Part shown: positions 9,527-18,888 of the stretch, in pieces | How positions within the stretch are numbered: the first letter of the stretch is position 1 | Layout: every line of letters starts with the position of its first letter | DNA from: Actinophytocola sp963727495 | GTDB taxonomy: Bacteria; Actinomycetota; Actinomycetes; Mycobacteriales; Pseudonocardiaceae | DNA: 64,000 nt | Assembly (NCBI GenBank): GCA_963727495.1 | Contig: CAVSGQ010000007.1 | Location: 992,001-1,056,000 of the forward strand | Direction: 5' to 3' | Position numbers and translations under genes: made by a program | The notes under the pieces: generated by a model | Databases searched by the model: none | Told to the model about the DNA's origin: nothing | Seen by the model: only the letters and a program-made list of their open reading frames with translations

Positions 9527-10891
9527 ATGTCGCAACGGCAACAGCACCACCCTGCCACAGCGCACCACAGTGCGCTCGCCGGGATGGAGCTGCCGCGACA
9601 ACGTGCCGGCTCCCCCGAGCCGCCCCTGCGATCCGCGCCTGCGGAGGAAGGCACGGACGCCGGTACCGAGACAGGAGGTAGCGCCCTGGTCGCCCCAACG
9701 TTCATCCCGCCGATCGACGAGTTCCGGCTCATCCCCCGCCCCCGGCTGGTCACCCGCGCGCTGCCGCACTGGGTCACCGTGTTCCGGGCGAACCCGCGGG
9801 CCAAGAACATCGCCTCCGACGTCGTGGCGGTCGTGCTCGCCGTGCTGGACGTGTGGCTGGTGATCCCCGAGGACGCTCCCGGCTACTCGTTGTGGCTCTC
9901 CGGTGCGGCGGTCGCCGCGATGGTCATGCGCCGGCACGTGCCGTTCCTCGCCGTGCTGGTGACCGTGCCCGGTTTCCTGACCGGCTGGTCGCAGCTCGCC
10001 GCGATGGTCGCGCTCGGCACGCTCGCCAAGCGCCGCGGCTGGGGCTGGCAGCTGGTCGTGAGCGCGGTCCTGGTGTTCTGCTGCTACTTCATCATCTGGC
10101 CGCTCGAGGACTTCGCCGCCATGACCTGGCGCGAGCACGCGCTCGACGTCATCTGGGGCGTCATCGTGGCCGGCATGCCGGTCGCCATCGGCCTGCTGAT
10201 CACGGCACGCAAGGAGCTCTCCGCCCGCATCACCGAGCTGGCCAGCAGCCGCGAGCGGGAGAAGGCGCTCTACGCGGAGACCGTGCGCGGGGCGGAGCGG
10301 ACGAAGCTGGCACGCGAGATGCACGACGTCGTCTCCCACCAGGTCACGCTGATCGCCATGCAGGCGGGAGCCCTGCAGGTCGCCGCCGGCGACGACGAGG
10401 CGAGGGAGGTCGCCACGACCATCCGCCGGCTGTCCACCCGCACCCTCGAGGAGCTGCGCAACCTGGTCGGCGTGCTGCGGTCCGGCGAGGGCACCGACGG
10501 CGCGCAGCCGGGGCTGGACGAGCTGAGCGACCTGGTGCGCAACTTCCGCAGCGAGGCGGTCCCGGTGGCGCTGGACGTGAAGGCGGAGCCGTCCCGGCTG
10601 CCCCGGTCGGTCTCACACGCGGTGTACCGGACGGTCCAGGAGGCGCTGACCAACGTGCGCAAGCACGCGGCAGGCGCGCGCGCCTCGGTCAAGGTGCTGA
10701 CCCAGCAGGACACGCTGGTCGTCGAGGTGCGCAACGGCCGTGCGGGCGCGCGGTCACCGGCGCTGCCGTCCGGCGGGCACGGCCTGATCGGCCTGCGCGA
10801 GCGTGCGGGCCTGCTCGGCGGCACGTTCCAGGCCGGTCCGACCTCCGAAGGCGGCTTCCGGGTCTCCGCGACCTACCCGCTGGTGGGTTGA
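9527..10891 (+). CDS. NarL-type sensor histidine kinase, orphan
   Basis: Membrane sensor kinase of unknown signal. About 454 residues. The first 70 residues are polar and probably cytoplasmic. Four to five hydrophobic segments follow at roughly residues 85-215. Next comes a HisKA_3 dimerisation domain with the phospho-acceptor His266 in REMHDVVSHQ, and an HATPase_c domain with an N-box (QEALTNVRKHA) and G-box (GGHGLIGLRERAG). I chose ATG 9527 because GGAGGGAGG lies 6-14 nt upstream; an in-frame TTG at 9521 is the alternative. No response regulator is adjacent: upstream is pgl and downstream is convergent rbpA. It therefore acts with a partner encoded elsewhere. The 220-nt upstream gap contains AT-rich sequence near 9430-9460 that could be its promoter. 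Confidence 0.92.
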   Translation: MSQRQQHHPATAHHSALAGMELPRQRAGSPEPPLRSAPAEEGTDAGTETGGSALVAPTFIPPIDEFRLIPRPRLVTRALPHWVTVFRANPRAKNIASDVVAVVLAVLDVWLVIPEDAPGYSLWLSGAAVAAMVMRRHVPFLAVLVTVPGFLTGWSQLAAMVALGTLAKRRGWGWQLVVSAVLVFCCYFIIWPLEDFAAMTWREHALDVIWGVIVAGMPVAIGLLITARKELSARITELASSREREKALYAETVRGAERTKLAREMHDVVSHQVTLIAMQAGALQVAAGDDEAREVATTIRRLSTRTLEELRNLVGVLRSGEGTDGAQPGLDELSDLVRNFRSEAVPVALDVKAEPSRLPRSVSHAVYRTVQEALTNVRKHAAGARASVKVLTQQDTLVVEVRNGRAGARSPALPSGGHGLIGLRERAGLLGGTFQAGPTSEGGFRVSATYPLVG

Positions 10892-10897
10892 AAGCCC

Positions 10898-10941
10898 GGG
10901 CCCCGGCAGCCGGTCCTCCCCCTCACCGGCTGCCGGGGCCC
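10898..10941 (+). terminator. Strong hairpin after the histidine kinase
   Basis: Perfect 17-bp inverted repeat (GGGCCCCGGCAGCCGGT at 10898-10914 pairing with 10925-10941) around a 10-nt C-rich loop, starting 7 nt after the kinase stop. It has no T-tract, which is usual for actinobacterial terminators. It separates the kinase from convergent rbpA. Confidence 0.8.
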
Positions 10942-10955
10942 GCTCCACACACGAC

Positions 10956-10989
10956 AAGGCCGCCGCGCGGACTTCCGCGGGGCGGCCTT
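10956..10989 (-). terminator. Hairpin downstream of rbpA
   Basis: AAGGCCGCC (10956-10964) pairs with GGCGGCCTT (10981-10989), with further partial pairing inside the loop. It lies 24 nt past the rbpA stop on the reverse strand. Together with the neighbouring 17-bp hairpin it makes a two-hairpin barrier between convergent genes. Confidence 0.6.
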
Positions 10990-11013
10990 CGGCGTTCGTG
11001 CTCAGGTTCGTGG

Positions 11014-11355
11014 TCAGCCTTCACGCTGCTTGCGCAGCTTCGCCAGCGCCTCGGCGAGGATGGCCTCGCCGTCGGCGTCCGAGCGGCGCTCCTTCACGTA
11101 GGCGAGGTGGGTCTTGTAGGGCTCGTTGCGCGGGGCCTTCGGCGGTTCCTGCTCGTCCCGGCCGCCGGGCAGTCCGCAGCGCGGGCAGTCCCACGACTCC
11201 GGCTCCTCGGCGTCGAGCGCGAACGACGGGCGCGACTCGTGCCCGTTGGCACACCAGTAGGAAACACGGCGCCGCGGGGCCGACTCGCCTCGTTCCGACT
11301 CGCCCATGGGACCGGCGCCGACTCGAGTCCCTCGAATCGCACTACCACCAGCCAT
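11014..11355 (-). CDS. rbpA: RNA polymerase-binding protein RbpA
   Basis: Actinobacteria-specific transcription factor that binds the RNA polymerase beta' subunit and group I/II sigma factors, stabilising open complexes. The 113-residue protein starts MAGGSAIRGTRVGAGPMGE, the diagnostic N-terminus, and has a zinc-ribbon-like core: WCANGH near residue 34 and WDCPRCGLP near residue 56. In the family this is followed by a basic linker and a sigma-interacting domain; here it ends with HLAYVKERRSDADGEAILAEAL. TTGACC on the reverse strand at 11401-11406 could be a -35 box, but no good -10 box follows. It lies downstream of secG in the same direction. Confidence 0.97.
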   Translation of the reverse strand: MAGGSAIRGTRVGAGPMGESERGESAPRRRVSYWCANGHESRPSFALDAEEPESWDCPRCGLPGGRDEQEPPKAPRNEPYKTHLAYVKERRSDADGEAILAEALAKLRKQREG

Positions 11356-11457
11356 CGACTTTCACACCCCCAACAAGGTGTCCAATGCGGGAAAATGCCT
11401 GGTCAAGAGATGTGCGGGAGGCCGCACGACAACGACAGAGGAGTGCGCCGGCCGCGG

Positions 11458-11691
11458 TCAGCCGACCTTGATCAGCAGCCCGAGCCCGATGACGCAGATC
11501 AGCCAGATGGCGCCGATGAACAGCGTCGCCCGGTCGAGGTTCTTCTCCGCCACGCTCGACCCCGCCAGGCTCGACTGCATGCCGCCACCGAACAGCGACG
11601 ACAGACCACCACCACGGCCACGGTGCAGCAACACCAGCAGGATCAGCAGCAGGCTGGTGACGATCAGCACGATCTGCAGGGCTAGAACCAT
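11458..11691 (-). CDS. secG: Preprotein translocase subunit SecG
   Basis: Small membrane subunit of the SecYEG channel that aids SecA-driven export. 77 residues from ATG 11691 (MVLALQIV). Two transmembrane segments (about residues 3-21 and 53-73) flank a cytoplasmic loop with the typical GRGGGLSSLFGGG motif. The open frame extends upstream to 11805, but GAGGA sits just before ATG 11691 and the extension is unlike SecG. It belongs to the conserved gap-pgk-tpiA-secG order, here separated from tpiA by an opposite-strand gene. Confidence 0.96.
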   Translation of the reverse strand: MVLALQIVLIVTSLLLILLVLLHRGRGGGLSSLFGGGMQSSLAGSSVAEKNLDRATLFIGAIWLICVIGLGLLIKVG

Positions 11692-11926
11692 GTCATCCTC
11701 GCTGTTGACCCGATGTCCGCGTTCCGTGGTGAAGCCACACGTTACCTGGTGGCCGGAGATCGTCACACGTTGCCCCCGACACGCCAGAGGGAAATTGTTG
11801 CGCACGGGAACAAACTGGTCAATACTCGACGGCTAGCTGGTCCACCCTTCCGGGACAAAGGGAAACCGCGTGGCCTCCACTGTCCGTAAAGGACAGCCGA
11901 CAACGGTGCCGGAAGGAGAGCGGTTC

Positions 11927-13066
11927 ATGATCACGCGACGAACGTTCCTCGGGGGGCTGGCGGCGGCGACCGCCGGCGTTCCGCTCGCCGCGAACAGCGT
12001 CCTGGCGGCCGGTGAGCCGGCCGCGAACGCGGCGATGTCCCTGACCCTGGCGAACGAGTCCGGGCGCGGCCCGGTGTGGACCTATGTCGTCGGCACGGAC
12101 CTGGCCACCGGCCGGCAGTGCCGGCTGTCGGCCGACGGCCGGCTCGTTGCGGTGTCGGAGGCCGACAACGGACCGGACGGCTACACCGACTACGCGATCC
12201 CGGTGGAGGGCGGCGGCACCACGCTGTCGCTGCCGCAGGGCATGTCCGGGCGGATCTACCTGGCGATCGGCGACAAGCTGAAGTTCCGCTGCAACCCGGG
12301 CAACGCGCTGGCCTACCCGGCGGGCTGGGTCAGCTCGGACCCCAACTATCCGATCCTGCACGACTGCGCCGAGTTCACCTACGACGGCGCGGGAATGCAC
12401 TGCAACACCACGATGGTCGACATGCTCTCGGTGCCGCTCGCGATCACGCTGTCCGGCTCTGGGCAGCAGACCGCCGGCCGGCTGCGCGACGGCGGCCGCG
12501 CCGCGGCGTTCTCGGCGCTGTCCGGGCAGGCCGGGTTCGGCGGGCTGGTGCTGGGCGACCTGCGGGTCATCTCCCCCGGCCACGGCATCGACGCCGGGCT
12601 GTTCGACGCGAACTACTTCGCCGGCTACGTCGACGAGGTGTGGTCGCACTACCAGTCGGCCACGATGACCGTGACCGCGGGCACGAACACGTTCACCGGG
12701 CAGGTCTCCGGCGGGCGGTTCGTGTTCTCCGGCGGGGTCCGGCCGTTCGACCGGCCGAGCACCCGGGACGTCGTGTACTGCGACGGCGCGCTGGCCGCGC
12801 CGAACGACGGCGTCACCGGCCCGGTGGCCGCGGCGCTCGGGGCCGGGTTCAACCGCGGCGTGCTGACCGACACCGGTGCGCAGCCGGTGGCCGACGCCGG
12901 GACCTACTACCGGCGCGGCGTCACCAACCACTACTCGCGCGTCATGCACGAGAACACCGTGGACGGTGACGCCTACGGCTTCGCGTTCGACGACGTGTGC
13001 GAGCACGCGCCCTACGTCGAGGACCCGTCCCCCACATCGATCACGGTGACCATCACGCCGTTCTGA
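11927..13066 (+). CDS. Secreted GH64-type beta-1,3-glucanase
   Basis: Predicted extracellular endo-beta-1,3-glucanase (glycoside hydrolase family 64, laminaripentaose-producing type, thaumatin-like fold), probably acting on fungal or algal glucan. About 379 residues. It starts at ATG 11927, preceded by GGAAGGAGAG; the upstream ATG-less extension to 11870 is unlikely. The N-terminus MITRRTFLGGLAAATAG is a twin-arginine signal peptide with a likely cleavage near AANSVLA-AG. Segments typical of GH64 are present: AEFTYD with Glu149, VDMLSVPL with Asp165, FNRGVL, and HYSRVMHENTVDG. The Glu-to-Asp spacing of 16 residues equals that of the catalytic pair described for the Streptomyces enzyme. It is oriented against all surrounding genes, inside the tpiA-secG gap, which suggests insertion. 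Confidence 0.88.
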   Translation: MITRRTFLGGLAAATAGVPLAANSVLAAGEPAANAAMSLTLANESGRGPVWTYVVGTDLATGRQCRLSADGRLVAVSEADNGPDGYTDYAIPVEGGGTTLSLPQGMSGRIYLAIGDKLKFRCNPGNALAYPAGWVSSDPNYPILHDCAEFTYDGAGMHCNTTMVDMLSVPLAITLSGSGQQTAGRLRDGGRAAAFSALSGQAGFGGLVLGDLRVISPGHGIDAGLFDANYFAGYVDEVWSHYQSATMTVTAGTNTFTGQVSGGRFVFSGGVRPFDRPSTRDVVYCDGALAAPNDGVTGPVAAALGAGFNRGVLTDTGAQPVADAGTYYRRGVTNHYSRVMHENTVDGDAYGFAFDDVCEHAPYVEDPSPTSITVTITPF

Positions 13067-13096
13067 CCCGGCGCCTGGCCGGCGGCGCGCCGCCCC

Positions 13097-13879
13097 TCAG
13101 GGCAGCGGGCCGCCGGCGGCGAGGGCGCAGAGCTTGGTGAACTCCTCGGCGTCCAGGCTCGCGCCGCCCACCAGGGCGCCGTCGATGTCGTCCTGCTTCA
13201 CCAGCTCACCGATGTTGCCCGACTTCACCGAGCCGCCGTAGAGCACGCGGACCTCGTCGGCCACGCTCTGCCCGTACTTCTCGGCGAGCTTGGCACGCAG
13301 CGCCCCGCACACCTCCTGCGCGTCCGCCGGCGTGGCCACCCGGCCGGTCCCGATCGCCCACACCGGCTCGTAGGCCAGCACGACCTTGGTGACCTGCTCG
13401 GTCTTGAGGCCCTTGAGACCCGCGATCAGCTGGGCCGTGGTGTGCTCGACGTGGTCGCCCGCCTCGCGGACCTCCAGCCGCTCGCCCACGCACAGGATCG
13501 GCGCGACGTCGTTCTTGAGCGCCGCCTTCACCTTCGCGTTGACCAGCTCGTCGGTCTCCGCGTGGTACTCGCGGCGCTCGGAGTGCCCGACGGTCACGTA
13601 GCTGCAGCCGAGCTTCGCGAGCATCGCCCCGGACACGTCGCCGGTGTAGGCGCCCGAGTCGTACCGCGACAGGTCCTGCGCGCCGTAGCGCAGCTTGAAC
13701 TTGTCGCCGTCCACCAGCGTCTGGACGCTGCGGATGTCGGTGAACGGCGGCAGCACCGCCACCTCGACCTTGGCGAAGTACTTCTCCGGCAGCGAGAACG
13801 CGATCTTCTGTACCAGGGCGATGGCCTCGAGGTGGTTGAGGTTCATCTTCCAGTTGCCGGCGATCAACACCTGGCGCAT
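13097..13879 (-). CDS. tpiA: Triosephosphate isomerase
   Basis: Interconverts glyceraldehyde-3-phosphate and dihydroxyacetone phosphate. The 260-residue TIM barrel starts RQVLIAGNWKMN with the substrate Lys. The electrophile His is in VTVGHSERR (about residue 99), the catalytic Glu in AYEPVWAIGTG (about residue 171), and the phosphate loop in LYGGSVKSGN. Third gene of gap-pgk-tpiA, 33 nt after pgk. The usual next gene, secG, lies beyond the inserted GH64 gene. Confidence 0.98.
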   Translation of the reverse strand: MRQVLIAGNWKMNLNHLEAIALVQKIAFSLPEKYFAKVEVAVLPPFTDIRSVQTLVDGDKFKLRYGAQDLSRYDSGAYTGDVSGAMLAKLGCSYVTVGHSERREYHAETDELVNAKVKAALKNDVAPILCVGERLEVREAGDHVEHTTAQLIAGLKGLKTEQVTKVVLAYEPVWAIGTGRVATPADAQEVCGALRAKLAEKYGQSVADEVRVLYGGSVKSGNIGELVKQDDIDGALVGGASLDAEEFTKLCALAAGGPLP

Positions 13880-13912
13880 TCCGCCTCCCCGGACTTCACG
13901 GTTGTGGTCACC

Positions 13913-15112
13913 TTAGACGGCATCCAGAACGGTGATGCCGGGCAGTGGCTTGCCCTCCAGGAACTCCAGGGACGCGCCGCCGCCGGTGGAGATGTGCGAG
14001 AAGCCGTCCTCGGGCAGGCCGAGCTTGCGCACCGCGGCGGCGGAGTCGCCGCCGCCGACGACGCTGTAGGCCGCCGAGTCCGCGATGGCCTGCGCGACCG
14101 TCCGGGTGCCCTCGGCGAAGGGTGCCAGCTCGAACACGCCCATCGGCCCGTTCCAGAACACCGTGCGGGCCTCGGCCAGCACCTGGCCGTACCGCTCGGC
14201 GGTGATCGGGCCGATGTCCAGGCCCTTCCAGCCCTCGCGGATCTGCGCGGCCAGCACGGACTGGGTGCTCGCGTCGGCCGAGACGTCGTCGGCGATCACC
14301 ACGTCCTCGGGCAGCATGATCTTGTCACCGGACTCGGCCAGCAGCCGCTTGCAGGTGTCGATCATGTCGGCCTCGAGCAGCGAGTCGCCGACACCCAGCC
14401 CCTCGGCGGCCATGAACGTGAAGCACATGCCGCCGCCGACGAGCAGCCGGTCGACCTTCGGCAGCAGCGACTCGATCACCGCGAGCTTGTCGGACACCTT
14501 GGAGCCGCCGAGCACGACGACGTACGGCCGCTCCGGCGAGCCGGTCAGCCTGTGCAGCACCTCGAGCTCAGCCAGCACAAGGCCACCCGCGTACCCGGGC
14601 AGCACCCGGGCGACGTCGAACACCGAGGCCTGCTTGCGGTGCACCACGCCGAACCCGTCCGACACGAACGCGCCGCCGTCGCCGACCAGCGCGGCCAGCT
14701 CGCCGGCCAGCTCACCCCGCTCGGCGTCGGCCTTGCCGGTCTCGCGCGGGTCGAACCGGACGTTCTCCAGCAGCGCCACGCCGCCGTCCGCCAGACCGTC
14801 CACAACGGACTTCGCGGACGGCCCCACGACGTCGTCGGCCAGCGCCACGTCCGCGCCGAGCAGCTCGCCGAGCCGCGCGGCCACCGGCCGCAGCGAGAAC
14901 TTCGGGTCGGGCGCGCCCTTGGGCCGGCCGAGGTGCGCGGTGACGACCACGCGCGCACCGGCTCCGGTCAGCCGCCGGATCGTCGGCAGCGAGGCCCGGA
15001 TCCGGCCGTCGTCGGTGATGCGGTCGCCGTCGAGGGGGACGTTCAGGTCGGCGCGCACGAGCACGCGCCGACCCGCGACACCCTCGGCGAGCAGATCGTC
15101 GAGAGTCTTCAC
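13913..15112 (-). CDS. pgk: Phosphoglycerate kinase
   Basis: Makes ATP and 3-phosphoglycerate from 1,3-bisphosphoglycerate. 399 residues, normal for the family. The N-terminal signature is VLVRADLNVPLDG (Asp near 23) with TAHLGRPKG, and the C-terminal nucleotide loop is VVGGGDSAAAV with HISTGGGASLEFLEG at the end. It starts 6 nt after the gap stop, so the two are surely co-transcribed. Confidence 0.98.
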   Translation of the reverse strand: MKTLDDLLAEGVAGRRVLVRADLNVPLDGDRITDDGRIRASLPTIRRLTGAGARVVVTAHLGRPKGAPDPKFSLRPVAARLGELLGADVALADDVVGPSAKSVVDGLADGGVALLENVRFDPRETGKADAERGELAGELAALVGDGGAFVSDGFGVVHRKQASVFDVARVLPGYAGGLVLAELEVLHRLTGSPERPYVVVLGGSKVSDKLAVIESLLPKVDRLLVGGGMCFTFMAAEGLGVGDSLLEADMIDTCKRLLAESGDKIMLPEDVVIADDVSADASTQSVLAAQIREGWKGLDIGPITAERYGQVLAEARTVFWNGPMGVFELAPFAEGTRTVAQAIADSAAYSVVGGGDSAAAVRKLGLPEDGFSHISTGGGASLEFLEGKPLPGITVLDAV

Positions 15113-15118
15113 AACGGC

Positions 15119-16123
<1,005 letters not shown>

Positions 16124-16419
16124 CGTGCGTCTCCTTGCTCGTGTTGTAGGACCGCTCAGTCACCCTATCGCCCACCGCACCATGGACGCGGGTCGTGGGA
16201 GCGACCTAACTGTATCGAATCAGACGCCGCAGGCCCTGCTCGGGTGCATGGTCGCCTTCCAGCGATTACCCAGATCTCGTGACATCACGAACGATTTTCC
16301 GACCGGTGGCGTATCTGGGGAGCGCGCGCCTGCTCTTGTCTTCATGTAGGGGGGCGCTGGGACGGGCGGCGAGGCGGGGGACGGCTCGCCGCCCCGGGGG
16401 ATGCGGCACCCGATGAGGG
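16124..16419. other. Non-coding region upstream of gap
   Basis: About 300 nt with no supported gene. It must hold the gap promoter on the reverse strand. A short palindrome-like site, CGTGACATCACG (16278-16289, 5-bp arms), lies about 155 nt before the gap start and could be a regulator site. I cannot assign a convincing -35/-10 pair. Confidence 0.4.
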
Positions 16420-16454
16420 ACCCGCCTGACTGCGTGGGGGTCAGTCAGGCGGGT
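16420..16454 (-). terminator. Perfect 13-bp hairpin between whiA and gap
   Basis: ACCCGCCTGACTG (16420-16432) pairs perfectly with CAGTCAGGCGGGT (16442-16454) around a 9-nt loop. It lies about 210 nt past the whiA stop on the reverse strand, beyond the repeat array, and is a plausible terminator for the uvrC-whiA transcript. Confidence 0.6.
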
Positions 16455-16474
16455 TCGTCGCATTCCACCCCACC

Positions 16475-16660
16475 GCGAGTCCAACGCTCCCGACCCGCGT
16501 GTCCAACGCTCGGGACCCCCGAGTCCAACGCTCCCGACCCGCGTGTCCGACGTTCCCGACCCCCGAGTCCGACACGCAGGCCCCGCGACGCCGGTCCCGA
16601 ATGTCGGACTCAGCGGTCCGCGGCGTTGGACACGCGGGTTCCCGGTGTCGGACTCGCGCG
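16475..16660. repeat. 22-bp tandem repeat array with inverted second half
   Basis: Four 22-bp units in a row (16475-16496, 16497-16518, 16519-16540, 16541-16562) share the core GAGTCCAACGCTCCCGACC with few changes, and a decayed fifth follows. From about 16600 to 16655 the same core recurs in the opposite orientation (GTTGGACACGCGGG, GTCGGACTCGCG). The whole block could therefore fold into a long imperfect hairpin. It begins 4 nt past the whiA stop. The same core occurs in the carB-pyrF gap. Confidence 0.85.
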
Positions 16661-16663
16661 GGG

Positions 16664-17650
16664 TCAGACCTCGGCGTCCAGCATTTCGGGGGTGACGGCG
16701 GACTCGGTGTCGGGGAGGCCGAGATCCTTCGCGCGCTTGTCGGCCATGGCCAGCAGGCGGCGGATGCGGCCGGCCACCGCGTCCTTGGTCATCGGGGGGT
16801 CGGACAGCTGGCCCAGCTCCTCCAGCGACGCCTGCCGGTTCGACAGCCGCAGCTTGCCCGCGGCGCTGAGGTGGTCCGGCGCGGTGTCCCCCAGGATCTC
16901 CATCGCCCGCTGGACCCGCGCGGCCGCGGCCACCGCGGCTCGCGCCGAGCGGCGCAGGTTCGCGTCGTCGAAGTTGGCCAGCCGGTTCGCGGTGGCCCGG
17001 ACCTCGCGGCGCATCCTGCGCTCTTCCCACGCGAGCACGCTCGAGTGCGCCCCCAGCCGGGTCAGCATCGCGCCGATGGCATCGCCGTCGCGGACCACGA
17101 CCCGGTCGGCCCCGCGGACCTCGCGGGACTTCGCCTGGATGCCCATCCGCCGCGCGGCGCCGACCAGGGCCAGCGCCGCCTCCGGACCGGGGCAGGTGAT
17201 CTCCAGGGCCGAGGACCGCCCCGGCTCGGTCAGCGAGCCGTGCGCGAGGAACGCCCCCCGCCACGCCGCCTCCGCGTCGCACACCCCGCCGGACACGACC
17301 GGCGCCGGCAGCCCCCGCACCGGGCGCCCGCGCGGATCGAGCAGCCCGGTCTGCCGGGCCAGCCCGTCACCGTCCTTGACCACCCGCACGACGTACCGGG
17401 TGCCCTTGCGCAGCCCGCTGGACGCGAGCACGTGCACGTCCGCGCCGTGCCCGTACAGGTCGTGGATCTCCTTGCGCAGCCGCCGCGCCGCGGCCCCGGT
17501 GTCCAGCTCCGCCTCCACCACGACCCGCCCGCCGACGATGTGCAGCCCGCCCGCGAAACGCAGCAGCGAGGACACCTCCGCGCGTCGACAACAGGTCTTC
17601 GACACCGCCAGCCTGCTCAGCTCGTCCTTGACCGCCGCGGTCATCGCCAC
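16664..17650 (-). CDS. whiA: Sporulation/septation regulator WhiA
   Basis: DNA-binding regulator of sporulation septation genes in Streptomyces and a conserved factor in other Gram-positive bacteria. About 328 residues: an N-terminal pair of LAGLIDADG-like domains (AEVSSLLRFAGGLHI near residue 32) and a C-terminal helix-turn-helix region (LRLSNRQASLEELGQLSDPPMT in part). I chose GTG 17650 (reading VAMTAAVKDELSRL) because AGGAGG lies 6 nt before it and the family usually starts MAMT; ATG 17644 and an upstream extension to 17677 are alternatives. It sits in the conserved uvrC-rapZ-yvcK-whiA block. Confidence 0.96.
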   Translation of the reverse strand: MAMTAAVKDELSRLAVSKTCCRRAEVSSLLRFAGGLHIVGGRVVVEAELDTGAAARRLRKEIHDLYGHGADVHVLASSGLRKGTRYVVRVVKDGDGLARQTGLLDPRGRPVRGLPAPVVSGGVCDAEAAWRGAFLAHGSLTEPGRSSALEITCPGPEAALALVGAARRMGIQAKSREVRGADRVVVRDGDAIGAMLTRLGAHSSVLAWEERRMRREVRATANRLANFDDANLRRSARAAVAAAARVQRAMEILGDTAPDHLSAAGKLRLSNRQASLEELGQLSDPPMTKDAVAGRIRRLLAMADKRAKDLGLPDTESAVTPEMLDAEV

Positions 17651-17762
17651 GAGGCCCCTCCTCTCCAAGAACGACACGACGAGAACGCCGACGACATCCC
17701 TCCCACCGGAGTCGCCGCGCTCGGCGCGTACATCCCACCATCAACCCGGGTCGCGCGCCCTT

Positions 17763-18719
17763 TCATCGCGCGTCTGCTGCCGCCAGGGCATCCCGCAGGC
17801 TCTCCGCGAGAGCCTGCGGGTCGTGCCGCTCCCGGGCCTTGGCGGACGCCACCCCGTCCAGCCGTAGGCTCGCCCCGAGCGACTCCGCCGCCCGCCGCAA
17901 CCGGTCGGGCGTGGACACCGAGTCCGCGTCGGCGATCACCGCGTCGACCCGGAGGCGGGGTGCGTGCTCGCAGAGTACGTCGAGATGTCGTTCCGGGGAG
18001 AAACCGGCGGTCTCCCCCGGCTGGGGCACCAGGTTCAGTACCACGATCCGGGACGCCGCGGTGTCGATCAGCGCCTCGTGCAGCTCCGGCACCAGCAGGT
18101 GCGGCAGCACGCTGGTGAACCACGAGCCGGGCCCGAGCAGCACCACGTCCGCGTCGAGCACCGCGCGCACGGCGGTCGGGCACGCGGTCGGCACCGAGTC
18201 CGGCATGCCCGCGGTGTAGAGCCGGATCCGGCGCACCCGGCCGGGCGTGGTGGCGATCGCGACCTGGCCGCGGATGCGCCGCACGGCCGTGGTGTCCTCG
18301 TCCAGCCCGACCACGTCCGCCTCGATGTCCAGCGACTCGGTGCTCATCGGCAGCACCCGACCGCGCAGGCCGAGCAGCCGGGCGGCCTCCTCCAGCGCGG
18401 TCACCGGGTCGGGGATGGTCTCCAGCAGCCCGGCCAGCACGAGGTTGCCGACCGCGTGGCCGGCGAGCGCGCCGGTCCCGCCGAAGCGGTGCTGGAAGAC
18501 CGTGCGCCACAGGGTGTTCCCCTCACCGTCGCCGGCGAGCGCGGCCAGGGCCTTGCGCAGGTCGCCGGGCGGGAGCAGGCCGAGCTCGCGGCGCAGCCGG
18601 CCCGACGAGCCGCCGTCGTCGGCGACGGTGACCACGGCGGTCACGTCGTCGGTGATCCGGCGCAGCGCGCTCAGCGTCGCGTGCAGTCCGTGCCCACCGC
18701 CGAGCGCAACGGCCTTCAC
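17763..18719 (-). CDS. yvcK: Gluconeogenesis factor, YvcK/CofD-like
   Basis: YvcK-family protein linked to growth on gluconeogenic carbon and cell-wall synthesis control; binds UDP-sugars in other bacteria. About 318 residues from GTG 18719 (VKAVALGGGHG). Visible motifs are ALGGGHGLHATLS, VVTVADDGGSSGRLR, LPPGDLRKAL, GHAVGNL and LGPGSWFTSVLPHL. The frame runs open to 18869, but that 50-residue extension is Arg/Pro-rich and unlike the family, so I reject it. This leaves 169 nt between rapZ and yvcK, longer than usual for this block. Confidence 0.95.
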   Translation of the reverse strand: MKAVALGGGHGLHATLSALRRITDDVTAVVTVADDGGSSGRLRRELGLLPPGDLRKALAALAGDGEGNTLWRTVFQHRFGGTGALAGHAVGNLVLAGLLETIPDPVTALEEAARLLGLRGRVLPMSTESLDIEADVVGLDEDTTAVRRIRGQVAIATTPGRVRRIRLYTAGMPDSVPTACPTAVRAVLDADVVLLGPGSWFTSVLPHLLVPELHEALIDTAASRIVVLNLVPQPGETAGFSPERHLDVLCEHAPRLRVDAVIADADSVSTPDRLRRAAESLGASLRLDGVASAKARERHDPQALAESLRDALAAADAR

Positions 18720-18888
18720 CAGTGCCCCCCGCCGGATGTCCGTTGGTTGGATCGGCGGATCCGGGTGCTCGCTCGCAAGGCGCCGATTCGGCCTCGTACC
18801 GGACCGTACTTGGGCGGATCGGCAACGCCGCGAGCGGGGAGTCGGGCCGTCGAGTCGGCTGACGAGCATCCGGCGGGGGGCACTTGCC

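Noticed and set aside
11356..11457. Promoter with SigR-type boxes upstream of rbpA
   Set aside because: TTGACC is present, but no GGAAT/GTT pair at the right spacing and no good -10 box.
16278..16289. CRP-type site upstream of gap
   Set aside because: The half-sites are only 2 nt apart instead of 6, so it does not match a CRP site.
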